Part shown: positions 33,581 to 44,860 of the stretch, one piece after another
Position numbering within the stretch: the stretch's first letter is position 1
Layout of the letters: every line of letters begins with the position of its first letter
Assembly (NCBI RefSeq): GCF_965638725.1
Contig: NC_134970.1
Coordinates: 749,001-813,000, forward strand
DNA length: 64,000 bases
Source: Aptenodytes patagonicus
Lineage: Eukaryota > Chordata > Aves > Sphenisciformes > Spheniscidae
Direction of reading: 5' to 3'
Notes under the pieces: generated by a model
What the model saw: the letters and a program-made list of their open reading frames with translations, nothing else
Databases searched by the model: none
Told to the model about the DNA's origin: nothing
Position numbers and translations under genes: made by a program

Positions 33581-34830
33581 GTAATTACTGGGTCCCAGGT
33601 GGGGTGGCAGCTGACCTCCTTCCAGTATCTGCAGAAGACGCTCACGTAAAACTGCTTTTCTGCCCCCACTTGATCTGCTCGGGACCACAACGGCCTGGAC
33701 CCCGTGCCCGGGGAAGTGGTAAGGTGCAGTCGTGTCTGAAGAGCACCCAGCTGGCGTGTACGAGGACAAGAGGCTTGTGGGGAAGAAAGGAGGAGGCTGG
33801 AGAAGAAAGAGCAGCCGAAGGTGACGGAGAGACAACTCCAAGTAATGGTTTTGTGATGCGGAGGTGTGGCTGCTGCAGGAAACAGAGGAGGAAAGAAAAC
33901 GCAGCTGCATTGCTTATGCCTACAAGTTCTCCACCGTCATCACATGCGCTTTCATGATAGATTTAAGTAAATAAGGCTTAGAATAACAGGCTAAGGAGCA
34001 TATCCAGGGATGCCTGTCCTGGCTCAGGATATAAGCAAAGCAGGGTGGAGAAAGCTGCCATCTCTTGTCTTCTGCCTAGTCCTTACTGAGAAAGAATCTT
34101 TTGCATTTTTTAAAAATTACTTGCTAAATCAACATCACTTTCACCTGCACACGTGTCCGTGTGCGGGAGCACAAGACCGTCACACACCATCCAGCCCCGG
34201 TGTGTCTGCGGCCACTGTTCAAATGCCAGTCATGTGAACTGCATGAGAGTAATCTTTAAATAATAGGAAAAGGTGTAAGGAAATGGTGTCAGTATTTAAA
34301 TTCAATTGGCTTATGTGGGGCTCAAATTCCCAAAGTAGCCATTTTTTAGTAACAGCAGCATTTTTATGAGCTTAAATGTGAGACCAAAGAACTGTTACGT
34401 ATTTTAGGCAATCAACAGGCTACTATACTTTTTCCAAAGTTAATTTGACATGTAAATCCATATAGTTGTTCATTATACACTAATCCAACTGTATGAGCAT
34501 AAAGCTCACTGCAACATAGGTTCATTTAATCTATTATAACACTTTCATTTTAAGCTTTGCAGAGGCAGGGACTTGTCCTGTTCCTCTGCCAGGCCAGGTT
34601 GGAGGAAGGGGCTCTGCCCTCACACCGGCGCTGGAGGGAGGCATGCCGCGGGCCAGCGGGATGCTGCACGTGCCTCTGCTGCATCCCGCACAAGAGGCAG
34701 CTTTCCCGGGCGAGCCAGGTGCTGGGCACTGCGCGATGTGCCGCAGGGATGACGCCTGTGATCACAGCCCGGCACGCTGAGTCCCCGTCTCAAATAAAGA
34801 GCTGCTCCCGAACCGGTTCCAAACAGGGAG
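33581..34830. other. Intergenic DNA; AT-rich patch 34215-34560, GC-rich 34560-34830
   Basis: No gene is seen. The AT-rich part has several TAAT and TTTAAA strings. The GC-rich part carries short meaningless frames on both strands. Confidence 0.45.
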
Positions 34831-35170
34831 GCATAAATAAAACCCAATTAAAAATATTCCAGCTTTGTTTTTACTCCCGGTGACTTGTCAGTTTAGCAAA
34901 CAATGGCGCTTATAACCATTAATCATCTGGGCTCAATTTGTGCAGGCTGACTCATTTACCTCCTGAGCAGGCAGGCCTGCAATACTTTCATTGTGTGTTT
35001 AACTTTACAAATAATTTATCAAACACAACACCCAATTAAATTGCCTTTCTGTATCCATTAGCCATCATATTGATCTTCTTTTTGCTACCTTTACCGCTAG
35101 CGGTGGGCCTCAGGTTTGTTTAATATCATAAATATTATTGCATCTTTCCCTGAAATCCTGCTGATGAGCC
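34830..35170. promoter_or_regulatory. AT-rich island 5 with AP-1 site and a 12-bp palindrome
   Basis: A non-coding AT-rich stretch with an AP-1 consensus TGACTCA at 34948-34954, TAAT/ATTA cores (CCATTAATCATC near 34916, CCCAATTAAATTG near 35031) and the perfect palindrome ACCGCTAGCGGT at 35093-35104. It looks like a strong candidate conserved element; conservation was not tested. Confidence 0.4.
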
Positions 35171-35579
35171 CGAGCCTGCGTGGAGCATCATTTGCGTTTG
35201 CTCTGCACCGCCGGTCCCCAGCTGTAAAGGACATTCCCCTCTCCGTCCTTCCCCAGGATGAAATCGCAGCTGCTGCTGACGGTTCTGCTGCCAAAGGGCA
35301 AGAAGACGTGCAGAAATGCAAGATGTCTCAGCAGTCACATCCAAATCTCTTCACTGCAGAGAACTGGCAGAGCGGGAGGTGGAGGCTCCTGTTCGCTGCC
35401 AGCACTGGGGATGAGGGTACGAGTGCTCGGACATGCCGGGATGTGCTTACAGCTGGACTTAGTGGTCATGGCTGTCCAGTGCCTGTACATGGGATCTCAG
35501 AACATTTCCAAATATTTCCAAGCTTCAGAAATGCTGCAGACCATGGGTTTATCTTAGTGCAGGGTTAAATGGCAAAAAT
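35171..35579. other. Intergenic DNA, no gene seen
   Basis: Moderate composition. Open frames of up to 150 codons overlap on both strands without recognisable content. Confidence 0.45.
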
Positions 35580-35692
35580 GGGAATTAAGTGACTTGCCCT
35601 AGGCTACATAATGCATTAAGGGGAGGCTTGAGTTTAGAAACCAGGTGTCCTCAGTTCCTCTCCCCTGCCCTAATCACCAGATAAGGCACCTT
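35580..35692 (+). mobile_element. Ancient MIR/L2-like retroelement tail
   Basis: GGAATTAAGTGACTTGCCCT begins a stretch whose order of words matches the 3' part of MIR/L2-type elements. The words are AAGTGACTTGCCC, then a degraded CACA-like block, GGGAGG..TTGAGTTTAGAAACC in place of GGGATTCGAACC, AGGTGTCCTCAGTTCC, and a final CTAATCACCAGATAAGG in place of CTAACCACTAGGCCA. It is heavily diverged, as expected for a very old amniote insertion. The call rests on remembered consensus, not a search. Confidence 0.6.
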
Positions 35693-36220
35693 CTTTAGTC
35701 TTTCTTTGTAGCCATGAATCTCAATTTAATTAGCTTTATCTCCATATACCTGCTTTATCTCTTTTCCTGCCCCTCAGAGACTGATCTCTTGCCATACTCC
35801 TGGGCTGTTTGTGCTCTTTGCAAAGACCATCCTTTTCAGCCCCACGACAGACAGGCAATAAATGAATTTACCCTTTGGGCTAAGGAATATTCTTCCTAAT
35901 TCACTAACACTCTAAAGCATTTTGTCTCTATTCCCCACAGAAACCTTCTGAGTAGGAAGAGTTTCCATCAAAATGGGAAGTTTGTAATCCTGTGCAATTT
36001 CATGGCTACTTGGAAACAACACATTAAGGGAAAAATCCCATACTGTGCCGAACTATTTGGGAGTGCTGGGTCAATAGCAAAGATAATTAGATACTAACAG
36101 AGTTATTCCACGTTGTCCTCTGAATTGTATTAAATAAATGCTCTGCATCAAAACAAAGTGGAAACATGCTGCTTAGTCTTTTTTGTATCCACAAAGCCAC
36201 AAACTGACTTTATTTGCTCC
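35693..36220. other. AT-rich intergenic stretch following the MIR/L2-like remnant
   Basis: Low GC with TAATTAG near 35726 and GATAATTAGATACTAAC near 36080. No coding frame. A possible regulatory island. Confidence 0.35.
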
Positions 36221-37889
36221 TGTCCTCACGGTCCAGCTTCTCTACCTGTTGTTGGAGCCTGGGATGCTGGATGGCCACTTGCATGAGGGATGTCGTGAAC
36301 CCCCTCTGGTCCTGGCCACACCGTGGGAGCATGTGGGTATCAGTGGGTCCAGCACCGTGCTGAGCCCACGGGAGACACAGTCTGACACTGAGGGGACTCG
36401 GGGGGGACTGCAGGGTGCGCTGAACCTATGTGCGCTATCAAGGCTCACGTAGAAGAGTCCATGGCATCTAAATTAATCACTTTATTTATTTACTTAATTA
36501 AATTGGATTTGTGCCATCAGAGAGTCAGCAGAAAGTGGAATGAAAGTCATAAATAAAAGAGGAAAGTGTAAACTTTGGCAGCGCTCCCCCAGCTGGGCAG
36601 GGTGTCAGGGGGCTGCAGGGCAGCCCGGGGTCCAGAGGCAGCCAGAGACCCTCTGCCAAAGGGACAAGAGAGTCTCCGTGGGCAGGCAGGGGCCATCGGG
36701 AAGGCTCCTAATCTCCAGGAGTGACAGCTTAGGCACTGACCCCCAAATCTAGTGTCCCATCCAGAGCCTCTCTGGTGCCAGCGTGTGCCTCTGCTTCTGC
36801 ATGGCTCCCCCGGTCGCACCCCCCCGACGGCTCTCACTCGGCGGCCTTGAGGGAGGATTAACCCAGGGCAGTGGAAACTCCTCTGACAGCAGCTCTCCCT
36901 CAGCCTACTCTTTTCTTATGGCATGTGGAGGGGAATGAAAAATAACCCACGCACCTCCCTATTATTTCTACATTAATATTTCCTGATTTAAAATGCCACA
37001 GCACATTAATCTAATGAAAGCATTTAAACCTTCTTCCCTGCTTCGGCCCTCCAGCAGGTTTGGCACATGCTGGGTTATTGCCATGTCTCCCTTGCTCCGT
37101 GGAGCATCCCCAGCCCCACAGCGCGGCTGGCAGGCACCATGTCCCCCGGCTGCTGCGGGCACAGGGCGAGGCAGGGTCCGGGAGGCTTCTGCAGAAACCA
37201 CTGAGTGTTTCTTACCCCCCCTCCTTGTGCCCCGTCCGGCAAGCGGAGGCGAGGTAGGATCCTGCTCCAGCCTGCAACCCCCATCCCCAAGGCTGCTGGA
37301 CCACCGGTTTTTGCCACGATCAGGGCTACAGCCTTGCAGGGAGAGGGAGTGCGGTCACATGGGTGCCTGGCTGCAGGCAAAGACGCACACCTGAAGCCTG
37401 AGAAGAAAGGTCAAGAAGCTGCTCATACTGACACGGCATGGCATGTTGTGATTTGGCAGCACACGAGGTGATGGCTTGTGATGGGAGCGGCAGAAATTGC
37501 AGACGCCAGAGAACATTTGTGGGCCAAAGTGACACCGGCTTCTGCGCTGGGCTAAGGAGAGAGCTCCCGCTTCAGTGCTGGGGAGCAGGGCAGGCAGCGC
37601 AGTGCTGCTCTCTGAGCAGCCGTGCCCCAAATGAGGCGGGCACCAATCCTACCGAGACGGCATCCCGTTGTCACCATCCCCAGTCACAGAGCATCACTCA
37701 GGGCACCCCTGTGGGTCTGGGAGGTTTGGCTCCCTCGGCGTCAGGTCTGACCAGCAGGAACCTGGCCCCATAGGCAGCCCTCCTCGCCGGTGCTGTCACC
37801 CCTGGCACGAGGCAGCCCGCAGTGCCGGGAAGCCATACACGCTGTCCCGGCTTTGCATTCCCGGCACATCCCTGGCTAACGGATAACTG
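36221..37889. other. Mixed intergenic DNA with two small AT islands
   Basis: AT-rich islands lie at about 36455-36580 (TTAATTAAATTGG near 36494) and 36930-37040 (CATTAATATTTCC, CATTAATCTAATG). The rest is GC-rich without an exon. Confidence 0.45.
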
Positions 37890-38080
37890 CGGCAGTACTA
37901 TAATTCCATAATCACTTGCAGAGAGACTGGTTCCTGCCTTCTCATTTAAAATGTCACAGCTTGTGTTTGCTCTTTTATGCTTTGTACTTTCAATGAACTT
38001 CTTCCCAGGACCCATTAGCTGGTTTAAAACTTTATAACAATCATCAGGGAGTTGTTCATTGCTAATTGTGCAGTCAGGAA
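37890..38080. promoter_or_regulatory. AT-rich island 6 (candidate enhancer)
   Basis: About 190 bases of AT-rich, non-repetitive sequence with CCATAATCACTTG near 37907, CCATTAGCTGG near 38012 and TTCATTGCTAATTG near 38056. A minus-strand frame stays open across it, but it has no recognisable protein content and continues into GC-rich filler. Confidence 0.35.
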
Positions 38081-39254
38081 TATGCCTGCCAAGCTCCACC
38101 ACCGCCTCCCTCCTCCTCCCCTGCTCATTAAGGTGCATTGCTTCTACCCTGACAGCCCATCCTGCCCGGAGCAGACAGGCACTGAGGCAGGGCAGGCAGG
38201 GACGGTGCTGCATGCTGCCCGCTGGGCCATGTAGCTGCAGAGCAGAAGCCACAGGGAAAAATCACTTCCCCTCTATTTATAGATGCTTATCAGCAGTTAA
38301 TGCACAGCTCCCAGCCTGGTCCTGGGGAGTAAAAATCAATGCCTTCGGTACGTGCCTGGGTATCCTGTCAGGGTACCCCCCAGCACACAGAGCTCATGGA
38401 CACAGTGAGTTCCACCACCTTGGGGCTGCCTTCTGCAACCTGCCACCTACCAAGGCTTTACAAAGGAGGGAAAGGCTCCTTTTCGTGGTAGTGGGGGGAA
38501 CTGGATGCTATGGCTGCTCCTCAGCGCGGCTGGTGCCCATGAGCCACACACTGGGCTCTGGCCAGGGCACAGCACTGCAGCAGAGAGACACTGTGCAGAA
38601 GGTGGCCTGATTGGCAGGATCAGCCCATCCTGACCCAAAACCTTGCTGGCGTTGGGGCAGAGAGAAGGTGGTTTCCAGAGATTCTGGCTTCCCCTAGGGC
38701 ATGCACTGAACCCCTCTCTGAAGGGCCGAAAAAGAGACGTTTCAAAAATGAAAGCTGCTTTTTCAAATGAAAAGTGTAAGCTGAATCCATAATGACTGCA
38801 GGGGGATAACATGTTTAATCCTCCCAAGCAAGAGGGAAGATCCCTGCTAATCCACGCTTAGCCCCAGGAGGAGCAGGCAGGAGGGATGCAGGGGGCATTT
38901 CAGAGAGCAGCAGAGGCACAGAGAGCTCCTGCCTCTGAAAGGGGATTAAGGCAGCCTGAAGTGCCGAGGCCAAGCATCGCATCCAGCCGAGGGCTGGGCG
39001 AGTAAGGGCTGGGTGCAGGGCACGAGCCTGGACCGCACGTGCACTAGAGGGGCTGCAGATGCACCCCTGGTCACTCCAGTCAATAGTCACTTGAGATGCC
39101 ACAGCTTGGGGTTTATTTTCCCTCTTTGCCACCCTCCCGAGTCCTGCTTCCCCCTGCTCTTGGCTCCCTGACTCGTTTGTCCTTGGGAAAGCTTGTTGCA
39201 CTGAAACCAGCTCTGTTTGCAAGCAAAACAAAACCCCTTCATTAGCTGGATACT
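38081..39254. other. GC-rich intergenic block, no gene seen
   Basis: No supportable exon, RNA or repeat. Confidence 0.5.
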
Positions 39255-39900
39255 TTTCCACTGCTGCTGTAACCAAATGCCAAGTTAAATAAGTTATATG
39301 AACAGCATTTGACTTGGTGACAAGCTGGAGGAGACCTCCAGTGCTCGGAGGATTAATGTCTAATCTTTGTCCTGTATGTGGAGCAGGCGAAGCGCACAGC
39401 AGTCAATAACGCACTCAATTTTGTTGCTCATCCCCAGCCTTCTTCACCAGTAATTAGACTGGGAAATGATGAAGTGTGGGGCTGGTGGCATTTGCATGCT
39501 GGCTGGCTAGTGCTAATCAGAAAGGAGAAAACACACTTCTTTTAATTGGATTACGCAATCAGATCTGATGAGAGGAAGAAACTTCTTCCTACCGAACAGC
39601 AATTTGTTGTTGCTTGAGCGAAGGTTTTGTGCCCCACGATCTCACTTTGTGCCATACCCTTTTAGCAGACTTATTTTCCCATCTTAAAGCCAATTAATTT
39701 CCTCTGTGTCCAAACGCATCTTGGGTCCTCTTCTGCGTGCTCTCCAGTCAATAGTTCAGGCTTCTCTTTCACCAGGGAACGGCAAAGATTTCAGAAATCA
39801 CTGACATTTCAAGGTTTGCACTGATGTGACCGTATTCATCCACAAAATGAGGACATGAGACACTTTCAGTGTAGACTCAGGGGGAATTCTGACAAAGTAG
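39255..39900. promoter_or_regulatory. AT-rich island 7 with POU octamer, C/EBP-like and homeodomain motifs
   Basis: The longest AT-rich island so far. It has TAATTA at 39451-39456, a perfect octamer ATTTGCAT at 39490-39497, TAATTGGATTA at 39543-39553 and TTACGCAAT at 39551-39559. TTACGCAAT fits C/EBP, and GGATTA fits OTX/PITX-type homeodomains. All lie within about 110 bases, with no coding potential. This is the strongest candidate enhancer by motif clustering. Confidence 0.45.
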
Positions 39901-42900
39901 CAATTTTGTCCCCATTTATCCTCACACAGCCCACGCCGCAGAAGAGAATTAATCTTTCCCGCCTGTGTGCCTACTCGCGCCCCCCGGGCGCTGCCCTGCA
40001 TCTGCTGCCCGCGCACACCCTGAGCCCCCTCAGGCCGTGGGAGAGCTTGCAGAGACGCGGGCTGGGTTGTGCGTTGCTGTGGGCAGCACAGGCGGAGGCT
40101 GGGATTGCTCCTCGGAGCTGGGCTGCAGTCAGCACTTGTTCAGCTGCGAGTTCCTTAGAAATGTCAGCCTGGGAGTTCCTGCTTCACCGTGCAAACCCAA
40201 TCAATCCGGCTTGTCAAGATGACTGAAGGAGTTAAAGTGATGAAGGTCAAGTCATCCCTGAGATCCTGAGCAGTGCTGCTTGTTCCACTGCCTGTGTCTT
40301 TCTCTTTAACCTTCCATAGCCCTGCCCAGGTCTGTTTCTGTTCCCAGTGGCACTCACCAATTCTTTGTTGCATCCCTGAGGTGTGCACATCATGGTCTGA
40401 CCATGCCACCAGCCGTGGGGACGGCAGCAGAACAAGCAGGAGTGTTCACAGCCACACTGACGCTTGCTCAGGCCAAAGCCTGAAGGACAAGGACAGGAGA
40501 TTCCCACCTCCTGGTGCAGCTAAGGGCTGGTGACCCTTTGCAGTGAAGCTGTTATTTTCCCAAAGCTTATGTACATTTGATACAACCATTTTTGAGACCC
40601 AGGAAACACAGGGCTGCACCCACACATCGAACATCACCCGGAGCAGAAGGGTTTTCCATGTCATTATTCCCCTGAGCCCTGCTGGAAAGGGCAGTGTAGG
40701 AGCAGCTCAGTGCCCTTTACAGGGTAACGGTCTTTTTGTCTCTTTTACAATGTAAAACAACTGAATATTCTTGTCTTGATGGTATCTTCTTGAAAATAAC
40801 TTGTGCTGTTCCTGTTTGCATTGATCTTGTTCTCCTAAACCACCATTGCATGATGCTGCCACTGCATGTCACTGTTAAGACAGTGACAAAAAAAAACTGT
40901 AGTGAGGTTTAGCACGGCTGGGGGGGAGTAGACCCACTGCCTCCCCGCAGGAGCTGTCCCTGCTCCCTGCCCTCTCCTTATCGCAGGCAGCTCATCCGTC
41001 ACACAGGCTGATGGGCAAACTGCATAGGCAGGGATGGACAGCGGCCGGAGGCTGTGGCTGGTGGCTCTTCACAAGTGCCTGGGAATTCCTACACACCGCA
41101 GACTCAGCAGCTTTGGTGAAGTGCATTGCGCAGCAGATCCACAGGAAAGGAAACAGCAGAGCCCAGAAGCCCTAATCTCTGGGCCTGAGAGTGACAACAT
41201 AGGAAAGACGCCATTTACGTACAGCTTGCATCCCTGCAGAATGAAAACCCATTACCCTTGCTGAAACCTTCAGGTCTCAAACCATTTCAGATGTAATTCA
41301 GTTTCTTAATGCAAAAGAGAAATGCTTTCCAGGTCCACAGGGCCGGTCACAGTGATGCCTCCTGTTGCTGCGTGAGTTAAAAGCCGTGTCTGGAGAGCGG
41401 GTTGGTGAAAGGGAAGGAAGTGATGGCAAAGCAAAGGGGCGCAGTGCTACCACCATTCTAAAAGCATCACAGCTCCAGAGGCTTTAAATATTTATAATTA
41501 TTTTTCTCAGCTCTTAAATTATTAAACACTGGGTGTGCGGTTACTCTACAGTGAACGTGAGCAACTGAACTGTATTTTTTCAGAATGAACTCAGTGCTGA
41601 TAAGGGTTGCCAGAGATGCATTCTGCACAGCTTGTGTGCCTCTCAGCGGGTCTGATCCGTGTCAGAGCTATTAGACTGCCGGCAGCGTGTGGCCCTGTGG
41701 ACACCAGAGCTTTTTCTTCAGTTCCTGGGGCTTAGTTCCAGCTGTGATTAGCACAACCCAAGCAGTGTGTTCAGACACACACAGCCGACACCACTGGGCG
41801 CTTCGTTCGCTTGGCACAACGCTCCCTCCAGCAGTCTACTGCGTGGGGAAGGGCTCACTTCAGTGCAACTCCCTCCTCTTCCTCCCCAGGCTGAAGTCTG
41901 ACCAAGGAGCACTGTTCAACTGAAACTTGCATGCAGGCTACTCTGCATGTACAGGTTAGGCTAAGGGCAGACATTAATTGAAGGGGATGTGATCATGTAG
42001 ACTGGGAAATGCCTCACATAGCCCAGCCTGAGGATTTGTATGCAGACCAGAATGCACAACCCTGCTTAGAAACTGATTTGCAGCCCTGCTGCGATGGAGA
42101 AGGCAAGGTGGAGGCAAGCAATAAGGCAGACAGTGTAAAGGGTAACTTAGCTGCAAACTGCCCTCTGTATTTTTAATTTGCCTTGTATTAGAAAGCTGAG
42201 TCCATTACACAAACAGCAGTCCTTGCTAAGCCCTGCTTGCTCAAGCAGGCAGGACCATTTTGGGGTGCTCAGGCTGGCAGAAGCTTCAAGGACCAGGCTT
42301 AGAAGAGGAGGAGGCTGCAAAAGCCACCCAAGGAGCCTGCTGCACAGGTCTGAGCTACCTGAGGAGGCAGGTCCAGGACTGGCTGTGCCCAGAGCAGGAG
42401 GCTGTCGATAAGGCAACACGCACCGGTGCAAGAAGAGCTAAACTGACAGTCCTGAGCAAATCACCGCTTGCCATGCCTCTCCACACTTCAAGGCTTATCT
42501 ACAGACAAAGAGGGAATATCCTCTTCTGAATTCACCTGCCATTAAAAAGGGCTCAGCAGCCTCTCTTGGGTGCTGCAGATAAGGAAATGACACGTCCTAC
42601 ACACAGCGCCGGTGGCAGGAAGACAGCTCAGCACCTTGTGCCAAAATAAGGCCGTGCCAGCAGTGGACGGGAGCTGCCAGGCTGCAGGGACAGCTCGGGC
42701 TGGGAGAATGAACACGGACCTGGGACTGGGGAGGGGAAGTCCAGCCTGCCGGGCACCAGTGACGGTGGGCAAGCCCTGCCTCGCACTGCTGCACCAATGT
42801 GCCAGGGCTGCTGGGGCTTTGCAGAGCAACCACAGGAGGGAGGAAACCGCTGGGGATTTGCAGGAGGTGCTGGGGAGCTGCAGCCCGGGTGCCTGGTTTT

Positions 42901-44590
42901 GCAAAAGTGTCCAGCTGGGAAAGCCTGTGCCTCTTGGTGAGTCCTTGCTGGCCCCCCTTCCCCCCCCCCCCCGGGCTCCCCTGCCCAGAGCAGCCGCTGC
43001 CATCTCTGGTGCTTCTCCCTTTCACTATCACCTGTCTCGCATGAAGAAACTGTCCAAAAGGGCACATGCCCCAGTTGTCCCGGAGCAGACTTTAGCTCAG
43101 TATATTCTTCCCTTCCCTCCTGCACTGGGGAACGGAAAGGTGGAATGAATTTGATATAAGTGCCAAGGACCCAACATTGCAAAGGCTGAAATGTATGATT
43201 ATTTTTGCATGTATTACTTTGAAACGCAAATTCTAATGACAGCTTAGATATCTGCGTGTCTCTCTGGGTTAAAGGACAAAGGGTAGGTAATAACTTGAAA
43301 AGATCTATTTCCCTATAACGCTTTGTACTATCAGGCAGCATTTAGCCCTCGTTTCTTCTACCTGGCTGATTTTCATAAATCCCCTGGCCCACCAGGACCA
43401 GGAGCAAGAACTCTGTTGTACTTTGCAGAGCACAGAGCACTGAGCAGCAGCTAGTTCTCACTTCAGCTCTTCAGGGTTCACAGTGATGCCAAGTGCTGCA
43501 GCACTGGGCAATTTCCAGGCTTTGCCTGTTTGTCACATGGAGTTCTCCCTTTCCTCTCTCCCGTCTCTCCAGTTACCAGGATTACCTTAAACAGTTGGTT
43601 TTCCTTTCATTGTTAATGATGCTTAAACACAGATGGATTTACAGGCACTCCCAGGTCTCCATCCTGGGCACATGCTCCTCTCCCATCACACACCTTCGCG
43701 GACGTGAGTGCTGGCGGTGCCCAGAATGGTGTTAATTATACAAGGGTACATTGGCAATAATGCGTGGTGGACGTTCGGTCCTCCCACCCCCTGCATGTGA
43801 ATGTGATCAATAAGCAATCCAGTCATTAGAAATAAAGCTACTCCTATTATCTGCTGATCGATAACTCATTAGTCTTGGACATACCTGCCTCTGTATGGAC
43901 AGGAGCTTACAGCAGGCAGACCAAGGGCAGGACAGGGGCTGCAGCCCCACGTCGGACACCCCCGGCACAGCCTCCTGGCGCTGCAGAGCACCCATCTGTC
44001 TGGGGCACAGGCAGCTCTCGCCGACACTTGCTTTGCACCAGCCAGGACAGGACCCCCCCACACCACTGCTCTGCTTCCGCAGGATAATCTCTTTGCAGAG
44101 CCAAGGGCAATCGCATCTCATCTCTTAAAGGGCTTCGCTACGCAGCATCTCACCACCACACACAAGTGCAAACGCAGCCTTGACTCCGCTGCTTATTATT
44201 TCACCCCCGGTATGTCTGCAAGCGGGCAGAAATGCCTCACGGGAGGATGCTGCTGGGCAATGGTTGTTCAGTTCTCGCTCGCTCCCTTTCCCCACTGGCA
44301 GCACACACATCCCTGCCAGCATGGCAAACTTCTCGCGTGCTGACGCTGGCTGCTAAATTGGGGTGGTTTCAGGCCAGTCTCAAGGGGCCCTCCTGTGGGT
44401 CTACCCAATCTGTTGGCACAGGCGGTGCCTCTCAGAGACTGGGGATTTGGGGACAGCGGCCAGGGACCCAGGGCTTGCAGGAGCACGGCCACCAGCAGCC
44501 CCGCCGTGCCCTGCACCTGCCCATGTTTATTTCCACAGTGCTTTCACTGCCCCATCGGTGAGCCTTTGGTGCCTGAGGACAGCAGGATGT
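39901..44590. other. Mixed intergenic DNA, no gene seen
   Basis: GC-rich stretches alternate with modest AT-rich patches at about 40540-40600, 40740-40900, 41480-41620, 43140-43340 and 43730-43890. A C-rich tract with a 12-base C run lies at 42961-42972. Open frames are short and unrecognised, and no paired splice sites frame a plausible exon. Confidence 0.5.
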
Positions 44591-44860
44591 TTCTTCGGTT
44601 CGGGCCCGTATCTATTATTAATATGCAATTGTAAACAGCTTTTTATTATTGCATACCTCCAACCTCTCCATCCCCCATGCCCTCCTTCTGCTACTCCCCA
44701 CTGCCCCTGACTGGAAATGTTGACAGTAATAAATGGCTGGCAAAGCAATTATACACATTAAGCTGAAAAGTATGAAGCTGAGGTCAAAACTATTTTCTTT
44801 CTATAATTACATGGAGAGTAAATTCGTTTTGCCAGGAATAAAAGCGACACAGAAGGTCAT
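44590..44860. promoter_or_regulatory. AT-rich island 8 with FOX and HOX-type motifs
   Basis: It contains CTATTATTAATATGCAATTG near 44612, a forkhead consensus GTAAACA at 44631-44637 and TTTTTATTATTGC near 44639. Two further ATTATA/TAATTAC cores lie near 44748 and 44804. Non-coding, with GC-rich flanks. Confidence 0.38.

Noticed and set aside
37698..38252. A minus-strand 184-codon frame crossing an AT-rich island
   Set aside because: It mixes AT-rich island and GC-rich filler with no recognisable domain, no splice sites and no promoter. It is most likely chance.
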